DNA of 64,000 nucleotides from Megachile rotundata (Eukaryota; Arthropoda; Insecta; Hymenoptera; Megachilidae). The notes beneath the pieces are model-generated. The model was not told the DNA's origin and ran no database searches. It was given only the letters and a program-made list of their open reading frames with translations. The DNA lies in contig NC_134993.1 in assembly GCF_050947335.1 (NCBI RefSeq), positions 62,001 to 126,000 of the forward strand. Direction: 5' to 3'. This document shows positions 43,031-56,732 of the stretch, piece after piece (position 1 is the stretch's first letter; each line of letters opens with the position of its first letter). The position numbers were made by a program, and so were the translations under genes.

Positions 43031-44953
43031 CGATCACACAATCACGATCACACAATCACAATCACACAATCACAATCACACAATCACAATCACACAATCA
43101 CGATCACACAATCACGATCACACAATCACGATCACACAGTCAAGATCACACAACCACAATCACACAATCACAATCCCACAATCACACAATCACACAGTCA
43201 CAATCCCACAATCACGATCACACAATCACGATCACACAATTACAATCACACAATCACAATCACACAATCACACTGTCACAATCCCACAATCACGATCACA
43301 TAATCACGATCACACAGTCACGATCACACGATCGCGATCACACAATCACGATCACACTATCACGATCACACAATCACGATCACACAATCACACTCACACA
43401 ATCACGATCACACACTCCCAATCACACAATCACAATCACACAATCACAATCACACAATCACGATCACACAATCACGATCACACAATCACGATCACACAAT
43501 CACGATCACACAATCACGATCACACTATCACGATCACACAATCACGGTCACACAATCACGATCACACAATCACGATCACACAATCACTATCACAAAATCA
43601 CAATCACACAGACACAAAATCACAATCACAATCAGACAATCACAAACACACAGTCACACAATCACAATCACAATCACAATCACAATCACAATCACAATCA
43701 CAATCACAATCACAATCACAATCACAATCACAATCACAATCACAATCACAATCACAATCACAATCACAATCACAATCACGATCACACAATCACAATCACA
43801 ATCACGATCACACAATCACGATCACACAACCACGATCACACAATCACGATCACACAATCACGATCACACCATCACGATCACACAATCACGATCACACAAT
43901 CACGATCACACAATCACGATCACACAATCACGATCACACAATCACGATCACACAATCACGATCACACAATCACGATCACGCAGTCACACGATCACAATCA
44001 CAATCACAATCACAGTCACAATCACAATCACAATCACACAATCACACAATCACACAATCACAATCCCACAATCACAATCACACAATCACAGTCACACAAT
44101 CACAATCACACAATCACAATCACACAATCACAATCACACAATCACGATCACACAATCACAATCACACAATCACAATCACACAATCACAATCACACAATCA
44201 CAATCACACAATCACAATCACACAATCACAATCGCACAATCACAATCACACAATCACAATCACACAATCACAATCACACAATCACAATCACACAATCACG
44301 ATCACACAATCACAATCACGCAGTCACACTATCACAATCCCAATGACAATCGCAATCACAATCACACAATCACACAATCACAATCCCACAATCACAATCA
44401 CACAATCACAGTCACACAATCACAATCACACAATCACACAGTCACAATCCCACAATCACGATCACACAATCACGATCGCACAGTCACGATCACACGATCA
44501 CGATCACACAATCACAATCACACAATCACAATCACACAATCACAATCACACAATCACGATCACACAATCACCATCACACACTCACCATCACACAATCACG
44601 ATCACACAATCACGATCACACAATCACGATCACACTATCACGATCACACAATCACAGTCACACAATCACAATCACACAATCACAATCACAATCACGATCA
44701 CACAGTCACGATCACACGATCACGATCACACGATCACGATCACACAATCACGATCACACAATCACGATCACACAATCGCTATCACACAATCGCTATCACA
44801 CAATCACAATCACACAATCACGATCACAGAATCACCATCACACAATCACGATCACACAATCACGATCACAATATCACAATCACACAGTCACACAATCACA
44901 ATCACAATCACAATCACAATCACGATCACAGAATCACAATCACACAGTCACAC
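43031..44953. repeat. Junction mosaic between D and R repeats
   Basis: Degenerate satellite assembled from pieces seen elsewhere. AGTCAAGATCACACAACC near 43139 matches about 5.45, 11.2, 20.5 and 26.7 kb. The stretch at about 43.35-44.1 kb, with ACTCCCAATCAC and ACGCAGTCACACGATC, matches about 3.5-4.6 kb, and 44.1-44.95 kb matches 15.6-16.6 kb. It includes a 20-unit hexamer array at 43660-43779. No gene is seen. Confidence 0.88.
43660..43779. repeat. Hexamer array (AATCAC)20
   Basis: Twenty perfect hexamers after AAACACACAGTCACAC. The right flank, GATCACACAATCAC with repeated AATCACGATC words, matches the right flanks of the arrays ending at 2876 and 4313. Confidence 0.94.
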
Positions 44954-45019
44954 AATCACAATCACAATCACAATCACAATCACAATCACAATCACAATCA
45001 CAATCACAATCACAATCAC
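44954..45019. repeat. Hexamer array (AATCAC)11, contracted B module
   Basis: Eleven hexamers between the standard B-module flanks (GATCACAGAATCAC on the left, ACTATCACATCACACAATC on the right). The AATCGC and ACTCAC-type interruptions are missing, consistent with an internal deletion. It lies about 740 bp upstream of the A-module marker at 45692. Confidence 0.93.
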
Positions 45020-45609
45020 ACTATCACATCACACAATCACGATCACACAATCACGATCACACAATCACGATCACACAATCACGATCACACAATCACGATC
45101 ACACAATCACGATCACACAATCACGATCACACAATCACGATCACACAATCACGATCACACAATCACGATCACACAATCACGATCACACAAACACGATCAC
45201 ACAATCACGATCACACAATCACGATCACACAATCACAGTCACACAATCACGATCACACACTCCCAATCACACAATCACAATCACACAATCACAATCACAC
45301 AATCACGATCACACAATCACGATCACACAATCACGATCACACAATCACGATCACACAATCAGGATCACACTATCACGATCACACAATCACGGTCACACAA
45401 TCACGATCACACAATCACGATCACACAATCACTATCACAAAATCACAATCACACAGACACACAATCACAATCACAATCAGACAATCACAAACACACAATC
45501 ACGATCACACAATCACGATCACACAATCACAAACACACAGTCGCGATCACACGATCACGATCACACGATCACGATCACACAATCACAATCACACAATCAA
45601 GGTCACACA
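45020..45609. repeat. Degenerate linker between B and A modules
   Basis: GATCAC-rich 14-bp units equivalent to 9948-10523, but with the ancestral CACTATCACAAAATCAC near 45429 instead of the derived CACTAAAACAAAATC. It ends at AAGGTCACACAATGACG. Confidence 0.88.
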
Positions 45610-45714
45610 ATGACGATCACACCATCACCATCACACAATCACGACCACACAATCACGATCACACAATCGCGATCACACAATCACGATCACAATGTCGCAA
45701 TCACACAGTCACAC

Positions 45715-46008
45715 AATCACAATCACAATAACAATCACAATCACAATCACAATCACAATCACAATCACAATCACAATCACAATCACAATCACAATCACAA
45801 TCACAATCACAATCACAATCACAATCACAATCACAATCACAATCACAATCACAATCACAATCACAATCACAATCACAATCACAATCACAATCACAATCAC
45901 AATCGCAATCGCAATCGCAATCACAATCACAATCGCAATCACAATCACAATCACAATCACAATCACAATCACAATCACAATCACAATCACAATCACAATC
46001 ACAATCAC
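45715..46008. repeat. Hexamer array (49 units), A-module beta subfamily
   Basis: Thirty-one units (one reading AATAAC), then a six-unit island of three AATCGC, two AATCAC and one AATCGC (45901-45936), then 12 AATCAC units. The same island and the same right-hand count occur at 51955. Confidence 0.95.
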
Positions 46009-46218
46009 GATCACACAATCACGATCGCACAGTCACGATCACACGATCACGATCACACAATCACGATCACACAATCACGTTCACACAATCACAAACACAC
46101 AGTCGCGATCACTCGATCACGATCACACAATCACGATCACACAGTCACGATCACACAATCACAATCACACAATCACAATATCACAATCGCAATCACACAA
46201 TCACAATAACACAATCAG

Positions 46219-46258
46219 ACAATCACACAATCACACAATCACACAATCACACAATCAC
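46219..46258. repeat. Octamer array (ACAATCAC)5
   Basis: Five octamers after AATAACACAATCAG; the counterpart at 52483-52522 also has five. Confidence 0.88.
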
Positions 46259-49200
46259 GATCAGACTATCACGATCACACAATCACGATCACACAATCAC
46301 GATCACACAATCACGATCACACTATCACGATCAGACAATCACAGTCACACAATCACAATCACACAATCAAAATCACAATCACGATCACACAGTCACGATC
46401 ACACCATCACGATCACACGATCACGATCACACAATCACAATCACACAATCGTTATCACACAATCACGATCACACAATCACGATCACACAGTCAAGATCAC
46501 ACAACCACAATCACACAATCACAATCCCACAATCACACAATCACACAGTCACAATCCCACAATCACGGTCACACAATCACGATCACACAATCACAATCAC
46601 ACAATCACAATCACACAATCACACTGTCACAATCCCACAATCACGACCACATAATCACGATCACACACTCACGATCACACGATCGCGATCACACAATAAC
46701 AATCACGCAATCACAATCACACAATCACGAGCACACAATCACGATCACACAATCACCATCACACAATCACGATCACACAATCGCGATCACACAATCACGA
46801 TCACACTATCACGATCACACAATCACAGTCACAGAATCACAATCACACAATCACAATCACAATCACGATCACACAGTCACAATCACACAATCAGAGTCAC
46901 ACAATCACACTCACAACACCACAATCACACAATCACACAGCCACAATCCCACCATCACGATCACACAATCACGACCACACATTCACGGTCACAAAATCAC
47001 AATCACAGAATCACAATCACACAATCACAATCACACAATCAAAATCACACAATCACAATCACACAATCAAGGTCACACAATGACGATCACACAATCACCA
47101 TCACACAATCACGATCACACAATCACAATCACACAATCACGATCACACAATCACGATCACTCAATCACAATCACACAATCACAAACACACAGTTGCGATC
47201 ACACGATCACGATCACACGATCACGATCACACGATCACGATCACACAATCACAATCACACAATCAACGCCACACAATGACGATCACACAATCACCATCAC
47301 ACAATCTCGACCACACAATCACGATCACACAATCACGATCACACAATCACGTTCACACAATCACAAACACACAGTCCCGACCACTCGATCACGATCACAC
47401 AATCACGATCACACAGTCACGATCACACAATCACAATCACACAATCACAATATCACAATCGCAATCACACAATCACAATAACACAATCAGACAATCACAC
47501 AATCACACAATCACACAATCACACAATCACGATCACACAATCATGATCACACAATCACGATCACACAACCACGATCACACAATCACGATCACACAATCAC
47601 GATCACACAATCACCATCACACAATCACCATCACACAATCAAAATCACACAATCAAGGTCACACAATGACGATCACACAATCACCATCACACAATCACGA
47701 CCACTCAATCACGATCACACAATCACGTGCACACAATCACAAACACACAGTCCCGACCACTCGATCACGATCACACAAACACGATCACACAGTCACGATC
47801 ACACAATCACAATCACACAATCACAATATCACAATCGCAATCACACAATCACAATAACACAATCAGACAATCACACAATCACACAATCACACAATCACAC
47901 AATCACACAATCACGATCACACAATCATGATCACACAATCACGATCACACAACCACGATCACACAATCACGATCACACAATCACGATCACACAATCACCA
48001 TCACACAATCACCATCACACAATCACAATCACACAATCAAGGTCACACAATGACGATCACACAATCACCATCACACAATCACGACCACTCAATCACGATC
48101 ACACAATCACGTTCACACAATCACAAACACAGAGTCGCGATCACACGATCACGATCACGCAATCACGATCTCACAGTCACGATCACACAATCACGATCAC
48201 ACAGTCACGATCACACAATCAGAATCACACAATCACAATCACACAACCACAATCACACAATCACACAGTCACAATCCCACAATCACGATCACACAATCAC
48301 GACCACACAGTCATGATCACACAATCACAATCATACAATCACAATCACACAATCACATTAACACAATCAAAATCACACAATCACAATCACACCATCAAGG
48401 TCACACAATGACGATCACACAATCACCATCACACAATCACGATCACACAATCACAATCACACAATCACGATCACACAATCACGATCACTCAATCACAATC
48501 ACACAATTACAAACACACAGTCGCGATCACACGATCACGATCACACGACCACGATCACACGATCACGATCACACAATCACAATCACACAATCAAGGCCAC
48601 ACAATGACGATCACACAATCACCATCACACAACCACGACCACACAATCACGATCACACAATCACGCTCACGCAATCACGATCACACAATCACGACCACAC
48701 AATCACGATCACACAATCACGATCACACAATCACGATCACACAATCACAAACACACAGTCGCGATCACACTATCACGATCACACAATCACAGTCACACAA
48801 TCACAATCACACAATCACAATCACAATCACGATCACACAATCACGCTCACGCAATCACGATCACACAATCACGACCACACAATCACGATCACACAATCAC
48901 GATCACACAATCACAAACACACAGTCGCGATCACACTATCACGATCACACAATCACAGTCACACAATCACAATCACACAATCACAATCACAATCACGATC
49001 ACACAGTCACGAACACACCATCACGATCACACAATCAAGGTCACACAATGACGATCACACAATCACCATCACACAATCACGATCACTCAATCACAATCAC
49101 ACAATCACAAACACACAGTCGCGATCACACGATCACGATCGCACGACCACGATCACACGATCACGATCACACAATCACAATCACACAATCAAGGCCACAC

Positions 49201-51849
49201 AATGACGATCACACAATCACCATCACACAATCTCGACCACACAATCACGATCACACAATCACGATCACACAATCACGTTCACACAATCACAAACACACAG
49301 TCGCGATCACTCGACCACGATCACACAATCACGATCACACAGTCACGATCACACAATCACAATCGCACAATCACGATCACACAATCACGATCACACAATC
49401 ACGATCACACAATCACGATCACACAATCACCATCACACAATCACGATCACACAATCACGATCACACAATCACGATCACACAATCACCATCACACAATCAC
49501 AATCACACAATCAAGGTCACACAATGACGATCACACCATCACCATCACACAATCACGACCACACAATCACGATCACACAATCACGATCACACAATCACGA
49601 TCACACAATCACAATCACACAATCACAATATCACAATCGCAATCAGACAATCACAATATCACAATCAGACAATCACACAATCACACAATCACACAATCAC
49701 GATCACACTATCACGATCACACAATCGCAATCTCACAATCACAATCATACAATCACAATCTCACAATCACAATCACACAATCACAATCACACAATCACAA
49801 TCACACAATCACAATCACGCAATCACAATCACACAATCACAATCCTACAATCACAATCCCACAATCACAATCACACAATCACAATCACAATCACAATCAC
49901 AATCACAATCACAATCACACAATCACACAATCACAATCCCACAATCACAATCACACAATCACAATCACACAATCACAATCACACAATCACGATCACACAG
50001 TCACCATCACACAATCACCATCACACAATCACGATCACACAATCAAGGTCACACAATGACGATCACACAATCACCATCACACAATCACGATCACACAATC
50101 ACGATCACACAATCACGATCACACAATCAAGGTCACACAATGACGATCACACCATCACCATCACACAATCAGGACCACACAATCACGATCACACAATCAC
50201 AAACACACAGTCGCGATCACTCGATCACGATCACACAATCACGATCACACAGTCACTATCACACAATCACAATCACACAATCACAATATCACAATCGCAA
50301 TCACACAATCACCATCCCACAGTCACGATCACACAATCACGATCACACAATCACGATCACACAATCACAATCACGCAATCACAATCACACAATCGCAATC
50401 ACACAATCACAATCATACAATCACAATCTCACAATCACAATCACACAATCACAATCACACAATCACAATCACAATCACAATCACAATCACAATCACAATC
50501 ACAATCACAATCACACAATCACACAATCACAATCCCACAATCACAATCACACAATCACAGTCACACAATCACAATCACACAATCACACAGTCACAATCCC
50601 ACAATCACGATCACACAATCACGATCGCACAGTCACGATCACACGATCACGATCACACAATCACAATCACACAATCACAATCACACAATCACAATCACAC
50701 AATCACGATCACACAGTCACCATCACACAATCACCATCACACAATCACGATCACACAATCAAGGTCACACAATGACGATCACACAATCACCATCACACAA
50801 TCACGATCACACAATCACGATCACACAATCACAATCACACAATTAAGGTCACACAATGACGATCACACCATCACCATCACACAATCAGGACCACACAATC
50901 ACGATCACACAATCACAAACACACAGTCGCGATCACTCGATCACGATCACACAATCACGATCACACAGTCACTATCACACAATCACAATCACACAATCAC
51001 AATATCACAATCGCAATCACACAATCACCATCCCACAGTCACGATCACACAATCACGATCACACAATCACGATCACACAATCACAATCACGCAATCACAA
51101 TCACACAATCGCAATCACACAATCACAATCATACAATCACAATCTCACAATCACAATCACACAATCACTATCACACAATCACAATCACACAATCACAATC
51201 ACACAATCACAATCACACAATCACAATCACACAATCACAATCACACAATCAAAATCACACAATCACAATCACACAATCAAGGTCACACAATGACGATCAC
51301 ACAATCACCATCACACAATCACGATCACACAATCACGATCACACAATCACGTTCACACAATCACAAACACACAGTCGCGATCACACAATCACGATCACAC
51401 AATCACGATCACACAAACCCGATCACACAATCACGATCACACAATCACGATCACACAATCACAGTCACACAATCACGATCACACACTCCCAATCACACAA
51501 TCACAATCACACAATCACAATCACACAATCACGATCACACAATCACGATCACACAATCACGATCACACAATCACGATCACACAATCAGGATCACACTATC
51601 ACGATCACACAATCACGGTCACACAATCACGATCACACAATCACGATCACACAATCACTATCACAAAATCACAATCACACAGACACACAATCACAATCAC
51701 AATCAGACAATCACAAACACACAATCACGATCACACAATCACGATCACACAATCACGATCACACAATCACAAACACACAGTCGCGATCACACGATCACGA
51801 TCACACGATCACGATCACACAATCACAATCACACAATCAAGGTCACACA

Positions 51850-54800
51850 ATGACGATCACACCATCACCATCACACAATCACGACCACACAATCACGATC
51901 ACACAATCGCGATCACACAATCACGATCACAATGTCGCAATCACACAGTCACACAATCACAATCACAATAACAATCACAATCACAATCACAATCACAATC
52001 ACAATCACAATCACAATCACAATCACAATCACAATCACAATCACAATCACAATCACAATCACAATCACAATCACAATCACAATCACAATCACAATCACAA
52101 TCACAATCACAATCACAATCACAATCACAATCACAATCACAATCACAATCACAATCACAATCACAATCGCAATCGCAATCGCAATCACAATCACAATCGC
52201 AATCACAATCACAATCACAATCACAATCACAATCACAATCACAATCACAATCACAATCACAATCACAATCACGATCACACAATCACGATTGCACAGTCAC
52301 GATCACACGATCACGATCACACAATCACGATCACACAATCACGTTCACACAATCACAAACACACAGTCGCGATCACTCGATCACGATCACACAATCACGA
52401 TCACACAGTCACGATCACACAATCACAATCACACAATCACAATATCACAATCGCAATCACACAATCACAATAACACAATCAGACAATCACACAATCACAC
52501 AATCACACAATCACACAATCACGATCAGACTATCACGATCACACAATCACGATCACACAATCACGATCACACAATCACGATCACACTATCACGATCAGTC
52601 AATCACAGTCACACAATCACAATCACACAATCAAAATCACAATCACGATCACACAGTCACGATCACACCATCACGATCACACGATCACGATCACACAATC
52701 ACAATCACACAATCGTTATCACACAATCACGATCACACAATCACGATCACACAGTCAAGATCACACAACCACAATCACACAATCACAATCCCACAATCAC
52801 ACAATCACACAGTCACAATCCCACAATCACGGTCACACAATCACGATCACACAATCACAATCACACAATCACAATCACACAATCACACTGTCACAATCCC
52901 ACAATCACGACCACATAATCACGATCACACACTCACGATCACACGATCGCGATCACACAATAACAATCACACAATCACAATCACACAATCACGAGCACAC
53001 AATCACGATCACACAATCACCATCACACAATCACGATCACACAATCGCGATCACACAATCACGATCACACTATCACGATCACACAATCACAGTCACAGAA
53101 TCACAATCACACAATCACAATCACAATCACGATCACACAGTCACAATCACACAATCAGAGTCACACAATCACACTCACAACACCACAATCACACAATCAC
53201 ACAGCCACAATCCCACCATCACGATCACACAATCACGACCACACATTCACGGTCACAAAATCACAATCACACAATCACAATCACACAATCACAATCACAC
53301 AATCACAATCACACAATCAAAATCACACAATCACAATCACACAATCAAGGTCACACAATGACGATCACACAATCACAATCACACAATCACGATCACACAA
53401 TCACGATCACTCAATCACAATCACACAATCACAAACACACAGTTGCGATCACACGATCACGATCACACGATCACGATCACACGATCACGATCACACAATC
53501 ACAATCACACAATCAACGCCACACAATGACGATCACACAATCACCATCACACAATCTCGACCACACAATCACGATCACACAATCACGATCACACAATCAC
53601 GTTCACACAATCACAAACACACAGTCCCGACCACTCGATCACGATCACACAATCACGATCACACAGTCACGATCACACAATCACAATCACACAATCACAA
53701 TATCACAATCGCAATCACACAATCACAATAACACAATCAGACAATCACACAATCACACAATCACACAATCACACAATCACACAATCACGATCACACAATC
53801 ATGATCACACAATCACGATCACACAACCACGATCACACAATCACGATCACACAATCACGATCACACAATCACCATCACACAATCACCATCACACAATCAC
53901 AATCACACAATCAAGGTCACACAATGACGATCACACAATCACCATCACACAATCACGACCACTCAATCACGATCACACAATCACGTGCACACAATCACAA
54001 ACACACAGTCCCGACCACTCGATCACGATCACACAATCACGATCACACAGTCACGATCACACAATCACAATCACACAATCACAATATCACAATCGCAATC
54101 ACACAATCACAATAACACAATCAGACAATCACACAATCACACAATCACACAATCACACAATCCCGATCACACAATCATGATCACACAATCACGATCACAC
54201 AACCACGATCACACAATCACGATCACACAATCACGATCACACAATCACCATCACACAATCACCATCACACAATCACAATCACACAATCAAGGTCACACAA
54301 TGACGATCACACAATCACCATCACACAATCACGACCACTCAATCACGATCACACAATCACGTTCACACAATCACAAACACAGAGTCGCGATCACACGATC
54401 ACGATCACGCAATCACGATCTCACAGTCACGATCACACAATCACGATCACACAGTCACGATCACACAATCAGAATCACACAATCACAATCACACAACCAC
54501 AATCACACAATCACACAGTCACAATCCCACAATCACGATCACACAATCACGACCACACAGTCATGATCACACAATCACAATCATACAATCACAATCACAC
54601 AATCACATTAACACAATCAAAATCACACAATCACAATCACACCATCAAGGTCACACAATGACGATCACACAATCACCATCACACAATCACGATCACACAA
54701 TCACAAGCACACAATCACGATCACACAATCACGATCACTCAATCACAATCACACAATTACAAACACACAGTCGCGATCACACGATCACGATCACACGACC

Positions 54801-56309
54801 ACGATCACACGATCACGATCACACAATCACAATCACACAATCAAGGCCACACAATGACGATCACACAATCACCTTCACACAGTCTCGACCACACAATCAC
54901 GATCACACAATCACGATCACACAATCACGTTCACACAATCACAAACACACAGTCGCGATCACTCGATCACGATCACACAATCACGATCACACAGTCACGA
55001 TCACACAATCACAATCGCACAATCACGATCACACAATCACGATCACACAATCACGATCACACAATCACGATCACACAATCACCATCACACAATCACGATC
55101 ACACAATCACGATCACACAATCACAATCACACAATCACCATCACACAATCACAATCACACAATCAAGGTCACACAATGACGATCACACAATAACCATCAC
55201 ACAACCACGACCACACAATCACGATCACACAATCACGCTCACGCAATCACGATCACACAATCACGACCACACAATCACGATCACACTATCACGATCACAC
55301 AATCACAGTCACACAATCTCGATCACACAATCACGATCACACAATCACGATCACACAATCAGGACCACACAATCACGATCACACAATCACAAACACACAG
55401 TCGCGATCACTCGATCACGATCACACAATCACGATCACACAGTCACTATCACACAATCACAATCACACAATCACAATATCACAATCGCAATCACACAATC
55501 ACCATCCCACAGTCACGATCACACAATCACGATCACACAATCACGATCACACAATCACAATCACGCAATCACAATCACACAATCGCAATCACACAATCAC
55601 AATCATACAATCACAATCTCACAATCACAATCACACAATCACTATCACACAATCACAATCACACAATCACAATCACACAATCACAATCACACAATCACAA
55701 TCACACAATCACAATCACACAATCAAAATCACACAATCACAATCACACAATCAAGGTCACACAATGACGATCACACAATCACCATCACACAATCACGATC
55801 ACACAATCACGATCACACAATCACGTTCACACAATCACAAACACACAGTCGCGATCACACAATCACGATCACACAATCACGATCACACAAACCCGATCAC
55901 ACAATCACGATCACACAATCACGATCACACAATCACAGTCACACAATCACGATCACACACTCCCAATCACACAATCACAATCACACAATCACAATCACAC
56001 AATCACGATCACACAATCACGATCACACAATCACGATCACACAATCACGATCACACAATCAGGATCACACTATCACGATCACACAATCACGGTCACACAA
56101 TCACGATCACACAATCACGATCACACAATCACTATCACAAAATCACAATCACACAGACACACAATCACAATCACAATCAGACAATCACAAACACACAATC
56201 ACGATCACACAATCACGATCACACAATCACAAACACACAGTCGCGATCACACGATCACGATCACACGATCACGATCACACAATCACAATCACACAATCAA
56301 GGTCACACA
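51850..56309. repeat. Higher-order repeat R, unit 2 (4,460 bp)
   Basis: Parallels unit 1 at about +6,240 to +6,250. From 54854 to about 55.35 kb it follows a P-type segment (13.2-13.7 kb) that unit 1 lacks. At 55361 it switches sharply to AGGACCACAC sequence that copies 50887 onward at +4,474. The unit is therefore a recombinant of at least two segment types. Confidence 0.88.
51955..52272. repeat. Hexamer array (53 units), A-module beta subfamily
   Basis: Thirty-five units, the six-unit AATCGC island (52165-52200), then 12 units. Just downstream near 52286, GATTGCACAG replaces the usual GATCGCACAG, a private CpG-to-TpG change. Confidence 0.95.
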
Positions 56310-56414
56310 ATGACGATCACACCATCACCATCACACAATCACGACCACACAATCACGATCACACAATCGCGATCACACAATCACGATCACAATGTCGCAA
56401 TCACACAGTCACAC

Positions 56415-56732
56415 AATCACAATCACAATAACAATCACAATCACAATCACAATCACAATCACAATCACAATCACAATCACAATCACAATCACAATCACAA
56501 TCACAATCACAATCACAATCACAATCACAATCACAATCACAATCACAATCACAATCACAATCACAATCACAATCACAATCACAATCACAATCACAATCAC
56601 AATCACAATCACAATCACAATCGCAATCGCAATCGCAATCGCAATCGCAATCGCAATCGCAATCACAATCACAATCACAATCACAATCACAATCACAATC
56701 ACAATCACAATCACAATCACAATCACAATCAC
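56415..56732. repeat. Hexamer array (53 units) with seven-unit AATCGC island
   Basis: Thirty-four units, then seven consecutive AATCGC units (56619-56660), then 12 AATCAC units. The other beta arrays have AATCGC x3, AATCAC x2, AATCGC x1 in the same place with the same 12 units to the right. The island has been homogenised toward AATCGC and is one unit longer. Confidence 0.95.

Larger units (their letters stand above)
45610..51849. repeat. Higher-order repeat R, unit 1 (6,240 bp)
   Basis: Opens with the same AATGACGATCACACCATC and AATGTCGCAATCAC context as the P units, but with a beta-subfamily hexamer array. The 46.3-48.4 kb part parallels P. 48604-50059 parallels 29639-31074. Two copies of the AATCAGGACCACAC module then follow (about 50.17 and 50.89 kb). 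Small hexamer runs lie at 49877-49918 (7 units) and 50461-50514 (9 units). No gene is seen. Confidence 0.88.
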
